DNA of 64,000 nucleotides from Magnetaquicoccus sp039908525 (GTDB lineage: Bacteria; Pseudomonadota; Magnetococcia; Magnetococcales; Magnetaquicoccaceae): positions 1 through 64,000 of the forward strand of contig JAMOAY010000011.1 of NCBI GenBank assembly GCA_039908525.1, in the 5' to 3' direction. Below the pieces are notes generated by a model that did no database searches, had not been told where the DNA came from, and was given only the letters and a program-made list of their open reading frames with translations. Shown one piece after another: positions 26,041 through 34,652 of this stretch. Both the position numbers and the translations under genes were made by a program. Numbering within the stretch: the stretch's first letter is position 1; every line of letters begins with the position of its first letter.

Positions 26041-26850
26041 TCAACGAGCCCCTGCCAAACACGCAAACTCAACCACAGACAAGGTTTCTCCCCGACGAAT
26101 GGGATCGATCTCCGCCCGTTTCAACCACGCAGCGGGGTGCGGTTCGACCGTTTTCAGGGCATTCATCAGGGTTTTTCTCCTCTGGCCGAAGGCGGCCTGT
26201 ACCACCTGGCGGAAGAATTCTGTATCCTCGATGTGCGCCAGAGGCATGGAGCGACGCAGCAGGCGCACAACGCTGGAATCCACCTTGGGCACGGGATAAA
26301 AAGCATGGGGGAGCACGTCAAACAGCCGTTCGACCTTCAACCACAGTTGGCTGTGCACCGACAGAATCCCGTAGGATTTGCTGCCAGGCTGGGCGGTGAT
26401 GCGCTCTGCCACCTCTTTCTGGAACATGAGAATCATGGCCGCAACCGCATCCCCCTGCCGCAACAGATGAAACAACAAGGGGGTGCTGATCTGATAGGGA
26501 AGATTGGCGACGATGGTCAAGGATCCGCCCAACTCCTCTGCCCATTGGCGAAAATCGACCTCCAGGGCATCTCCCTGCACCACCTCCAATTTGCCCAACC
26601 CTGTGGTCTGGCCGATCAGCAGCGGAATCAGACTGGCATCCTGTTCAACCACCCGTAACGCACCCGTTCGGCTTAACAAGGGGCAGGTCAAACTGCCCAT
26701 GCCGGGTCCAATCTCGACCCATGGCCCCTGGGCATGGCGGACGGCGGCCTCGGCGATCCGGTCGGCCACCCCTCCATCCACCAGAAAATTTTGTCCCAGG
26801 CCCTTTTTGGGACGCAGACCGTTCATTTTCAACAGATGCAGCAGAGACAT
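26041..26850 (-). CDS. rsmA: 16S rRNA dimethyladenosine transferase RsmA (KsgA)
   Basis: A 269-residue SAM-dependent methyltransferase that dimethylates two adjacent adenines near the 3' end of 16S rRNA. Motifs: RPKKGLGQNFLVD at the N-terminus, the SAM-binding VEIGPGMGSL, VVQGDALEVDF, and the catalytic NLPYQIST. Length equals E. coli KsgA (273 aa). Here it is separated from pdxA. The downstream reading toward 25951 is convergent with the Sel1 gene. Confidence 0.96.
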   Translation of the reverse strand: MSLLHLLKMNGLRPKKGLGQNFLVDGGVADRIAEAAVRHAQGPWVEIGPGMGSLTCPLLSRTGALRVVEQDASLIPLLIGQTTGLGKLEVVQGDALEVDFRQWAEELGGSLTIVANLPYQISTPLLFHLLRQGDAVAAMILMFQKEVAERITAQPGSKSYGILSVHSQLWLKVERLFDVLPHAFYPVPKVDSSVVRLLRRSMPLAHIEDTEFFRQVVQAAFGQRRKTLMNALKTVEPHPAAWLKRAEIDPIRRGETLSVVEFACLAGAR

Positions 26851-27984
26851 TTATTCAGCTCCCTGTGTACACAGCAACCACCCGATCTGTCCCAACAGCA
26901 GCAGAAGGGGCACGGTGATCAGATAGAGTCCCCAGGTTTCTCCAAACAGCAGGGCGCCACCACCGCACCAAAAGGCGGCCAACCGAAGGGGGACATGGCG
27001 GCCCAACCGCTGCTGGGCCATCTGCCGCCGGGGTGTCGGCTGGCCAGGCCACCACCAAAGGGGCAACAGGTGGGCCAGGGCGCCGCTGACCAGGGGAAAC
27101 AGGAAGAGGGCAAAAAAAAGAGGCAATGCCACCTCTCCCCCTGGCAACAACAGGCTGGCCAACGCGAGGGCAAAGCCTGGCACGGCGGCAAACAGCATCA
27201 GTGGGGCGCCTCCTGAACGCAAGAGAGCGGGCCACAGGTCGCGCAGGGCATACAGCAGACGCCCCAACACCCATCCCCAGGCAGCCAGACCAAGCCCGGT
27301 TAGCCAGGAAACCCCCGTTGCCCCAACCACCAGCAGGAGCACCCCGAGCAGGGCATATTTCAGGTCAAAGCGCAAACGTTGGCTGGCCATGGGGTCGGCA
27401 TACTCCCCCACCGTCGGCAGCAGTACCTGCAGGGTTCCTGTGGCAGCCAGACCGACGAAGCCCAACAGGTTGAGATGGCGGTGCACACCGCGCAGCAGTG
27501 ACCCGTGTTCCGGCCAAAGCCAGGCGGCGACGATGGCAGTCAAAGCCAGCAGCAGACAGCCGAGGGCGGCCTGATACCAGCGCAAGCCCGGGTGGGGTGC
27601 GCCCAAAGCCCGGCTGGCGCGCCGGTTCATCCATCCCACCAGGCTGGCAGCCGCCAGCATGGCAATCGGAGCGGCGATCCCCACCAGAAACCACTGCTGC
27701 CACCCCATGGCCACAACCGCCAGGGATGCCGCAACCATGGCCAGCAGTGGAAGGCGCATCACCCAACCCGGGGCCTCCCTGCTGCGGGTCAGGACAGGGG
27801 TAAAATGAACCATGGCCGCCAGAATCAGGGGCAATGCACCCACGGCCAACACCAGATGGGTAAGCGCGGCCGGCGGCCAGGGGGCCGGTGTGGTCGCAAA
27901 GGCCAGCAGGGCGGTGAGGGCAAACCCGGCAGGTGCAGTCAACCAGCGAGGTTTTTGTAATGGCATTTTCAGCAAAAATGGCAT
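26851..27984 (-). CDS. Polytopic membrane protein, NnrS-like (377 aa)
   Basis: A highly hydrophobic protein with about 11-12 membrane segments. It carries conserved-looking histidines within segments: LTHLVLAVGALPLILAAMVH, HRHLNLLGFVGLAATG and LAHLLPLWWW. Such spaced histidines and the phrase HLNLLGFVGLAATGTLQVLLP recall NnrS-type and haem-copper-oxidase-related membrane proteins. I cannot decide between a haem protein and a transporter. It ends at the rsmA start (same strand), so they may be co-transcribed. The start at 27984 lies 14 bases from a divergent gene, so promoters must overlap coding DNA. Confidence 0.5.
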   Translation of the reverse strand: MPFLLKMPLQKPRWLTAPAGFALTALLAFATTPAPWPPAALTHLVLAVGALPLILAAMVHFTPVLTRSREAPGWVMRLPLLAMVAASLAVVAMGWQQWFLVGIAAPIAMLAAASLVGWMNRRASRALGAPHPGLRWYQAALGCLLLALTAIVAAWLWPEHGSLLRGVHRHLNLLGFVGLAATGTLQVLLPTVGEYADPMASQRLRFDLKYALLGVLLLVVGATGVSWLTGLGLAAWGWVLGRLLYALRDLWPALLRSGGAPLMLFAAVPGFALALASLLLPGGEVALPLFFALFLFPLVSGALAHLLPLWWWPGQPTPRRQMAQQRLGRHVPLRLAAFWCGGGALLFGETWGLYLITVPLLLLLGQIGWLLCTQGAE

Positions 27985-27997
27985 AGTATCCAGCCGT

Positions 27998-28495
27998 ATG
28001 AGCAACCAATCGAACAGGAGCGGCTATATCCAGGTCGGGACGGTCATCCAGCAGGTTGCGGGACGCTTGTTGGAGCAACCCCGCAGCAAGGCACAGAAGC
28101 TGTGCTGGGACTGGTGCCAGGCCGCGGGAGAGCAGGTGGCGCAGCACTCCGAACCGGCCCGCTTGAGCCATGGGGTGTTGACCGTACGGGTGGACTCTCC
28201 CGTGTGGAACAGCCAGCTGCACCACCTCAAAGAGGAGCTGCTGGCCAAGATGCAAAGCCGCCTGCCGCCCGACACCCTGCGTGAGATCCGTTTTCGACAA
28301 GGAAGTTTGCGGCTGTTGCCCGATGGACTCAGGCCCAGACCACCGCCCCCCTCCCTGCCGCCCCCCCACGAGGCAGATCAGCAACAAGCGACCGCATGGG
28401 TCACCGAGGTAGCTGACCCGGAGTTGCGGGCCGTCCTGTACGCCCTGGTTCTGACATACCTGACCCGCAAGCGCCATGAAAGCTCGCCAGGCTGA
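27998..28495 (+). CDS. DciA-like (DUF721) protein
   Basis: A 165-residue protein of the DUF721 (DciA) family, the ancestral loader or partner of the replicative helicase DnaB. The pattern is clear: KAQKLCWDWCQAAGEQVAQH, then SHGVLTVRVDSPVWNSQLHH, LKEELLAKM and IREIRFRQG-like (EIRFRQGSLRLL). A Pro-rich linker (RPPPPSLPPPH) leads to a short helical C-terminus. It is divergent from the NnrS-like gene and convergent with the gene at 28523. The family call is from pattern memory. Confidence 0.7.
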   Translation: MSNQSNRSGYIQVGTVIQQVAGRLLEQPRSKAQKLCWDWCQAAGEQVAQHSEPARLSHGVLTVRVDSPVWNSQLHHLKEELLAKMQSRLPPDTLREIRFRQGSLRLLPDGLRPRPPPPSLPPPHEADQQQATAWVTEVADPELRAVLYALVLTYLTRKRHESSPG

Positions 28496-28522
28496 CGGGT
28501 CGTCTTGCACCCGCGGACCGCG

Positions 28523-29065
28523 TCATCGGTTTTCCCTGCTCGCGGCCATCATGGTGATCAGGGTTTTGAGATTCTCCTCGGAGGCGATCAGCCGATTGCG
28601 CAGAAATGCGTTCTCATCCTCCAGCCTGGCCAGGGTCCGCTGGAGCAGGTCACTATCCAGTTGTGGCGCCACCGGCAACGGGGTGACTGTCGCATCCACA
28701 GCCTTGGCCGCCTGCTCCACCGGGGCAACCGCCATCTGTGAACCCTCTGGTGACGGTTCCTCATCCCATGTCAAATCTTCCTGGAATGGTACCGTGACCG
28801 GTGGTGTCGTCTGGCCGACCCCATAACGCATTCTGTAGGGCATGGGTCTCTTTTCTGCCCGGTCTGCCCAACTCAACCCTACATCAAACGATCTTGCCGT
28901 GGCAACACGGGTCAGTTTGTCGCGTTTGATCGGGCGAATAATCTTTGCATAATCCACTTCGGCAACCCGGGCGCTTTCGGAAATGTGCATCCTGTTCACC
29001 TGGCCCTCTGTAACCGCAGCCACACGGTGCGGGAATGGAATGGGGTTGTTCCGGTTTTTTGACAC
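28523..29065 (-). CDS. Hypothetical protein with C-terminal coiled coil
   Basis: A 180-residue protein of unknown function. The N-terminal half is basic and polar (IRPIKRDKLTRV), the middle is acidic and Pro-rich (PFQEDLTWDEEPSPEG), and the last 45 residues (DLLQRTLARLEDENAFLRNR onward) form a likely coiled coil. No membrane segment is seen. The start is a GTG at 29065 with GGAGG almost touching it; an ATG at 28990 preceded by AACAGG is a fair alternative. Divergent from the Nudix gene; convergent with the DciA-like gene. Confidence 0.5.
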   Translation of the reverse strand: MSKNRNNPIPFPHRVAAVTEGQVNRMHISESARVAEVDYAKIIRPIKRDKLTRVATARSFDVGLSWADRAEKRPMPYRMRYGVGQTTPPVTVPFQEDLTWDEEPSPEGSQMAVAPVEQAAKAVDATVTPLPVAPQLDSDLLQRTLARLEDENAFLRNRLIASEENLKTLITMMAASRENR

Positions 29066-29320
29066 CCCTCCGCTTGCGCGTTATCCGATAAATGGCACAT
29101 TTCAAACACTCCTTCTGCATGCCAGGACACATGATGGTGACGGCAACGCAGATATGCATTGCACCCACGGGAAGACACATGCAATCAAGGTGCCATTAAT
29201 ACAAGACCGCTGCGCTCCCGTCGCCATATGGATGGATGCGCCACCCTTGCGTTACGTCCCCACACAGGTCACTATCGAACGCCAGTGTTTCCTCTGACCC
29301 TCTGTCCCATACGGGTAGCC

Positions 29321-29986
29321 ATGTCCACCGAAGAACAACTCCATGCCACGGATTTCCGTGGCCGATATGTCAAGACTGCTGCCCGCACGGCCCTGCTGGC
29401 AGAGATCCGTGACCACTCCCGCCGCCATGGCGACGCACCCCTGGCGGTACCGGTGGTACACCTCATCCTGATGAACAGTGCCGGGGAGATCCGTCTGGTG
29501 CAGAGGGGTGACAAACCGGAAAATCCCTTTATGTGGGACAAAGCGGTTGGCGGCCATGTGGTGTGGGAGGATCCCTCCCTGCCCCGTGTGGCCTTCGATA
29601 CCAACATGCGCAAAGAGATGGCGGAGGAGATCGGCGTCCAGGATGTGCTCCTGGCAGAGGATCCCTTTCAGTTCCGTCAGCAGCTTTGCTCGGGAGGGAT
29701 CGATTTCAAGAAGCGGGCGCTGATCCACCTGATCGACCTGGACCCGTGGCAAGGGGGAATCAGCCGTGTACGCCGGGGGGAGCCCTGGCTCAAACGGCAT
29801 TACGTCGCCACCTATGCGGGGGTGTTCGACGGAGCTTTCGCGTTCATGGACGGGGAGGCCCAGGCAGAGCGCTCCCTCAGCAAACGGGAGTTGATGATGG
29901 ATATCCAGGAGCAGCCTTGGCTGTACGCCGACGGTGTGCGCATCTTCATGCAGCGCTATTACCACCTGTTGCGGGTCTCCCTGTAG
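29321..29986 (+). CDS. Nudix hydrolase
   Basis: A 221-residue Nudix-fold protein, likely a pyrophosphohydrolase or IPP-isomerase-like enzyme. The core has VVHLILMNSAGEIRLVQRG, WDKAVGGHVVWED, and a Nudix helix NMRKEMAEEIGV with the ExxEE-type metal ligands. The spacing between GGH and the helix is longer than in classical Nudix boxes, with an insertion around DPSLPRVAFDT. The substrate cannot be inferred. It lies about 190 bases upstream of the NACHT gene on the same strand. Confidence 0.8.
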   Translation: MSTEEQLHATDFRGRYVKTAARTALLAEIRDHSRRHGDAPLAVPVVHLILMNSAGEIRLVQRGDKPENPFMWDKAVGGHVVWEDPSLPRVAFDTNMRKEMAEEIGVQDVLLAEDPFQFRQQLCSGGIDFKKRALIHLIDLDPWQGGISRVRRGEPWLKRHYVATYAGVFDGAFAFMDGEAQAERSLSKRELMMDIQEQPWLYADGVRIFMQRYYHLLRVSL

Positions 29987-29995
29987 GGAGGGTGC

Positions 29996-30088
29996 GCGCG
30001 TGCTGAGATGGTTCAGGCCATGATGCGTCGCGAGGAACCGGTGTCGGTGGTGGCCCGACGACACGAGATCCGTGCACCGGGTCATTGA
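29996..30088 (+). pseudogene. Possible transposase HTH remnant
   Basis: In the plus frame this reads AEMVQAMMRREEPVSVVARR then HEIRAP and a stop. It resembles the helix-turn-helix of IS3/IS66-type transposase subunits (MVQA...SV..VARRHGI). It is only about 20 residues long, so the call is weak, but it sits between the Nudix gene and the NACHT gene where an insertion boundary could be expected. Confidence 0.3.
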
Positions 30089-30131
30089 CCCAGAAACCTG
30101 TTGACAACCGTTTAGGGAGCGTTCAGACTGT

Positions 30132-30162
30132 AAAAAATTCGCGAATTGTTCGCGAATTTTTT
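30132..30162. promoter_or_regulatory. Perfect 14-bp inverted repeat built from two TTCGCGAA palindromes
   Basis: AAAAAATTCGCGAA and TTCGCGAATTTTTT are perfect inverted copies around a three-base TTG loop, and each arm itself contains the 8-bp palindrome TTCGCGAA. It ends 16 bases before the NACHT gene start codon and 5 bases before its ribosome binding site. A TTGACA (30101-30106) precedes it with only a poor -10 downstream. It may be a paired operator, or a hairpin with a T tract acting as a terminator or attenuator in front of the gene. Confidence 0.6.
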
Positions 30163-30178
30163 AGGTCAGGAGGTTGCC

Positions 30179-33100
30179 ATGTCCACGCCCCTTCCCAGGG
30201 ATACAGTCTTGAAGCTGCTGGATGAGATCATGCCCTCGCTCAATGCGAATTTTCGTCCCATGGTCGAAACCTACAAAAACCTTTTGCAGGCTCAATCCAG
30301 AGGGGAGTTGCCGCTGGCCAATCTGGTAGCCGCCCTTTATCCCGGCGTGGCCCCCGAAGCAGCCATGGCGCGGTTCCGGAACAATTTCAAAAAAGGGGTC
30401 AACCGCCATCTGGCGCCTCGACAGGCAGAGCTGTGCTCCCAGACGGACAATCGACCGATCGGTGAAAAATTGGTCTGGGTCGTCAGTCAGGGGTACGACC
30501 AGCAGATCATGGATCGGGTGACCTTCGAGGCTGGGCGCATGCGCCGGGACACCCCCTCGGAACGCTACATCCCCCACGCGGCAGTCACCGCTGCATTGCC
30601 ATGCATCACTTTTCCGGAACAGGTTCGCCGATTTCTGGACGGGGAACTGCAGACGGATGCTCCCGGGTTGCATTTCTGCTCTCGTGTAGGAGCCAAGCTT
30701 GACCCGATTGTGCAGGCCAAACCGACCAGACCGGATCGCCACCCTCTGGTTGGCTTTGAACTGCTGGGGCTGGGTCCACATGGGGAAGCCTTTTGGGATA
30801 TCATCAAGCAGGCCAACATGGAGCCTGTATTGGTAAAATTCGCCCTGGCCGTGGTGGCGGTGGAGACAGCCTCCTTTTTACTGAACACCGCCCGCCATCA
30901 CCCAGTGCATAATTTCGAGCACACCCGTTTCACCCTCAACCTGGACCGGGAGATGTTGCTCTCGCCCCTGATGACGCGCTTTGCGGAGCGGTACGGGGAT
31001 CTGCTGCGGCACTCCCTGCTCGTGGAGATCAACGAGGATCTCACGCTGGCGGACGCGGGGACGGTCTTGCGGTTGGTGCAACGCGAAAAATGGTCCGTGG
31101 TTCTCGACGATTTGAACGACTGGGATTCGGGGGCGCGCAGACTATTCGAGCCGTTGGCCGTCTGGACCAAGCTCTCCCATAAGGCGTTTCAGAAATTGGC
31201 CATGGACATCGATGTGGCCAGAGCCATGCGGCAAATCAAGGAATATGTTCTGCCCGGCAAGCCGTTGGTGGTGGAGGGGGTGGAACAGGACGAGCACTTC
31301 CGTCTGTTGGTCAATCATTGGCCGGAGGAGGAGAACCAGCCTCTGTACATGCAGGGTTTCGGCGTGAAACCGGGTGCGCCCTGGGATCTCTGGCTGTCAC
31401 CTTTGCGGGGATTCCATCAAAAGGAGGATGTCGGAGGATATATTGCGATTTCCGGCCAACTGCATGCTGAAACCCTGAAAATTCTCAATGCCCATCTTCC
31501 CGAACAGGTTGTGCGCAAGATGCGGTGCCAGTACCAGCAGGGATGGGTTCATTGCACCATTACCCAGGAGCGAGCCACGCTCCGCCTGCAGCTTCCCACC
31601 CAGAATGACGGGGAAGGAGGCGTTGCCCCGTTTGCGGACCAAGCGGGGACCATTCAAATTGTCAGTCGGTTGCAGGAGGGGTTCGATCAGTCCCGACAGG
31701 TTACCTTGCAGCAACTGCCGGATGTTCTGGATGCGTGGCATCATGGGGAAAGGTTGAGCCGCCATACCTTGGAGCGGGCTGCAGACAGACGGGAACACTA
31801 TGTGACGGCAGACTATGTCCCCTCCGGGAGCCGGGAAGGAGATATGGAGAACCCAGACGCACGCCAGGTTCTGCTCCACTGGCTGAAAGAGGGCAACCGC
31901 CCCTATTGCGCCGTGTTGGGGGACTACGGCATTGGCAAAACCTTTTTATGCCGGGAGTTCACGCGGGAGGTACACCGGCTGCGGGCGCAGGGAGAGGAGG
32001 CGCTTCCTGCGCCTGTCTATCTGGATCTGCGTGATTTTGTCTGTCCGTCAGGGACGGTGCCCAGACTGGAAGAGATGATGAAAGATCTTCTGGTCAGAGC
32101 CAACATGCCGGGGCTGGCGGTGGAGGGGGTGTTGGCCATGGTGCGCGCGGGCCACCTGTGCGTCATCTTCGACGGTTTCGATGAAAAGTCAGCCTCCATG
32201 AGCGCCCAGGATGGCAGCTCCCTGCTCAGAGAGATGCGACGTGCAGTTCCGGCGGGATCGCCGGGCAAGGTGTTGATCGCCAGCCGCACCCACTATTTTT
32301 TGGATCGCAAGGATGAAGAAGAGCGCATCGGTGGCGGGGTGCGGCAGGGTGTGACGCGGGACGGATTCCACAACGGGGATTTTCGTCTCGTCTACCTGTT
32401 ACCCTTTGATGAGGCGCGCATTCTGGCCTATCTGGAGCGTGTCTTTCCCGGCGACGGGCAGGGAATCCTGGAGTTGTTCCGGAAGATTCACGATCTGATG
32501 GAACTTTCCACGCGCCCGTTCCTGTTGCAGATGATTGTTGACAGTCTGGAACATATTCGGAAACGGAGTCGGCCCGGTATCAGGGTGACTGCCGGCGACA
32601 TTTACGCGGGCGTGGTCGAAGCGTGGCTGGCCAGGGACCGGGAGAAGATGGGAATTCTTCATTACACCATCCCGCCGGCCATGGAGGCCATGGCCCGTTT
32701 TCTTTGGGGCCAGACGGGGCAGGCATGTCACCATGAAATGCTTTTTCGATGGCAAATCGATCATGCACGCACCCTGTTTGCCGGTCTCTCCGAGACAGCG
32801 TTTGTGGCACTGCATGAAAAACTGAATGTTTTATTGCGCACGGCCTCCTTCCTGTCGCGTGACGGGAAGGGAAACTACCGCTTTGCCCACAGCTCGTTTC
32901 TGGAATTTTTCCTCGCCCGTTCCCTGGGCAAGGCGTTGGCTGCCGGGAGCACAGAGTGCCTGAATCTGCCCGGACTCTCCCTGGAAAGCATGCGGTTTCT
33001 GCTCGATCTTCTCCAGACCGATGACAAGGGACGGGCGGCCGTGACACTGACCAGGTTGCTGGAAAGCACATATTGTGCCGGTGTCAGCGAAAACGGGTTA

Positions 33101-34651
33101 CGGCTCGTGTTGCTGTGGCAACGAGAGCAAGCGGACAGCGCCCCCAGGCCACAAGCCTGGCAACTGGCCGGCAGCCAATTGCAAAGAATCGATCTGTCCA
33201 ACGTGGAGATGATGGGCGTGAACTTTGCCAGAGCCTATTTGACCGAGGCCGATCTCAGCAACGCCCGCATACGGGGCAACCTGCGGGAGGCAGATCTGAG
33301 CCGTGTTCGGGCGGCGCGTGCGGATCTGGCCGACTGTGACCTGAGCGGTTGTGACCTGAGCGGGGCCGATCTGGCTGGGGCATCTCTCGTCAACAGCCGG
33401 TTGGATGGGGCCAAACTTTCTTCCACCTTCCTGCAGAGGGCGGATCTGCGGGGAAGCTCCCTGGTCAAGGCGCAGCTGTCTGCTACCCGTCTGGCCTGGA
33501 GCCATCTGGACCCCGAGGTTTTGACCGATCTCACCCCATCCTGCTTTTCCTATGTGGCAGGAGCACCCGCTACAACCCTGCCAAATTTTTCTCCGCATCT
33601 CCAAACCGGTTATGGTGGACCTGTACTCGCCGTTGCCTTCAATCCAGATGGCTCGCGGATCGTGTCGGCAAACTATGATCGCACACTCAAACTGTGGGAC
33701 CCTAGATCGGGTTCTTGCATCAAAACGCTCTGCGGACATGAAAGATCGGTCACTGCTGTGGCCTTCAGCCCGGATGGAACACAGATCGCATCAGCAAGCT
33801 ATGATCACACCCTCAAACTGTGGGATCCCGAATCAGCCTCTTGCGTCAGGACGCTCTGCAGACATGAAGGCTCGGTCACTGCCATGGCCTTCAGCCCGGA
33901 TGGCACGCAGATCGTGTTGGCAAGCTTTGATGGTACCCTCAAACTGTGGGATCCCAAGTCAAATTCTTGCATCAAAACGCTCGGTAGACATGACAAGTGG
34001 GTCAATTCCGTTGCCTTCATCCCAGATGGTACGCGGATCGTCTCAGCAAGCGATGATCACACCCTCAAACTGTGGGACTCCGGATCAGGTTCTTGTATCA
34101 AAACGCTCCGTGGACATAAAAGTCAGGTCCATGCCGCTGCCTTCGGGCCGGATGGCACGTGGATCGTGTCGGCAGGCTTGAATGGCGATATCAAACTGTG
34201 GAATCCCGAATCAGGTTCTTGCATCAAAACGCTCCGTGGACATGAAGATCGGGTCGGTGCCATCGCCTTCAGCCCGGATGGCACGCGGATCATCTCGGCA
34301 GGCCGCGATAGCACCCTCAGACTGCGGGACACAGGATCGGGCTCTTGCATCCAAACTTGCAGAGGACACCGAGGTCTGGTCAGTGCTGTCGCCTTCAGCC
34401 CGGATGGTCGTTGGGTCGTCAGCGGCGGAGGAAGCATCCGATTGTGGGATGCGCGATCCGGTGCAGAAAGGGCAGCCCTGTGGGGGGGGGAGCAGGGCGG
34501 ATGGGTGGCCACGTCACCCAAAGGGCAGATATTGGCATGCAATGAAGCTGGCTTGGCCAAAGTGGAGTTTGTGCATAACGACTGCGTCTACCCAGGCACA
34601 GAGTTTGCGGGCTGTTTCCCGGAAGCATGGCCGCCAGAGACGCTTCAGTAG
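30179..34651 (+). CDS. EAL-like / NACHT NTPase / pentapeptide / WD40 giant protein
   Basis: A 1490-residue multidomain protein. The ATG at 30179 follows CAGGAGG. Residues 1-170 form an N-terminal domain I do not recognise. Residues about 190-410 look like a divergent EAL domain: GFELLG (EAL Glu), FTLNLD (Asn), LLVEINEDL (Glu), VVLDDLNDW (Asp-Asp), VVEGVEQDE (Glu) and YMQGFGVKP (Gln). A NACHT/STAND NTPase follows, with Walker A GDYGIGKT near 580 and Walker B LCVIFDGFDE near 660. Pentapeptide-like repeats (ADLSN, ADLSR, CDLSG, ADLAG) span about 1005-1110, then seven WD40 repeats of 42 residues from about 1145 to 1430. NACHT-WD40 proteins are known in signalling and anti-phage defence; the EAL fusion is what makes this unusual. 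Function is inferred, not shown. Confidence 0.85.
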   Translation: MSTPLPRDTVLKLLDEIMPSLNANFRPMVETYKNLLQAQSRGELPLANLVAALYPGVAPEAAMARFRNNFKKGVNRHLAPRQAELCSQTDNRPIGEKLVWVVSQGYDQQIMDRVTFEAGRMRRDTPSERYIPHAAVTAALPCITFPEQVRRFLDGELQTDAPGLHFCSRVGAKLDPIVQAKPTRPDRHPLVGFELLGLGPHGEAFWDIIKQANMEPVLVKFALAVVAVETASFLLNTARHHPVHNFEHTRFTLNLDREMLLSPLMTRFAERYGDLLRHSLLVEINEDLTLADAGTVLRLVQREKWSVVLDDLNDWDSGARRLFEPLAVWTKLSHKAFQKLAMDIDVARAMRQIKEYVLPGKPLVVEGVEQDEHFRLLVNHWPEEENQPLYMQGFGVKPGAPWDLWLSPLRGFHQKEDVGGYIAISGQLHAETLKILNAHLPEQVVRKMRCQYQQGWVHCTITQERATLRLQLPTQNDGEGGVAPFADQAGTIQIVSRLQEGFDQSRQVTLQQLPDVLDAWHHGERLSRHTLERAADRREHYVTADYVPSGSREGDMENPDARQVLLHWLKEGNRPYCAVLGDYGIGKTFLCREFTREVHRLRAQGEEALPAPVYLDLRDFVCPSGTVPRLEEMMKDLLVRANMPGLAVEGVLAMVRAGHLCVIFDGFDEKSASMSAQDGSSLLREMRRAVPAGSPGKVLIASRTHYFLDRKDEEERIGGGVRQGVTRDGFHNGDFRLVYLLPFDEARILAYLERVFPGDGQGILELFRKIHDLMELSTRPFLLQMIVDSLEHIRKRSRPGIRVTAGDIYAGVVEAWLARDREKMGILHYTIPPAMEAMARFLWGQTGQACHHEMLFRWQIDHARTLFAGLSETAFVALHEKLNVLLRTASFLSRDGKGNYRFAHSSFLEFFLARSLGKALAAGSTECLNLPGLSLESMRFLLDLLQTDDKGRAAVTLTRLLESTYCAGVSENGLRLVLLWQREQADSAPRPQAWQLAGSQLQRIDLSNVEMMGVNFARAYLTEADLSNARIRGNLREADLSRVRAARADLADCDLSGCDLSGADLAGASLVNSRLDGAKLSSTFLQRADLRGSSLVKAQLSATRLAWSHLDPEVLTDLTPSCFSYVAGAPATTLPNFSPHLQTGYGGPVLAVAFNPDGSRIVSANYDRTLKLWDPRSGSCIKTLCGHERSVTAVAFSPDGTQIASASYDHTLKLWDPESASCVRTLCRHEGSVTAMAFSPDGTQIVLASFDGTLKLWDPKSNSCIKTLGRHDKWVNSVAFIPDGTRIVSASDDHTLKLWDSGSGSCIKTLRGHKSQVHAAAFGPDGTWIVSAGLNGDIKLWNPESGSCIKTLRGHEDRVGAIAFSPDGTRIISAGRDSTLRLRDTGSGSCIQTCRGHRGLVSAVAFSPDGRWVVSGGGSIRLWDARSGAERAALWGGEQGGWVATSPKGQILACNEAGLAKVEFVHNDCVYPGTEFAGCFPEAWPPETLQ
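33607..34480 (+). repeat. Tandem 126-bp WD40-coding repeats (seven units)
   Basis: Seven consecutive 42-codon units encode the C-terminal propeller of the NACHT protein. Phrases such as GCCTTCAGCCCGGATGGCAC, CTCAAACTGTGGGA and TCTTGCATCAAAACGCTC recur almost unchanged between units, so similarity persists at the DNA level beyond protein constraint. This implies recent duplication or gene conversion. Confidence 0.85.
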
Positions 34652-34652
34652 T

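Noticed and set aside
26041..26850. The rsmA region as part of a surA-pdxA-ksgA operon
   Set aside because: The arrangement is known in other bacteria, but here rsmA is about 15 kb from pdxA, with many genes between.
33607..34480. Regular tandem repeats that might be taken for a CRISPR array
   Set aside because: The 126-bp period is in frame and encodes WD40 repeats; there are no unique spacers of 30-40 bases and no cas genes.
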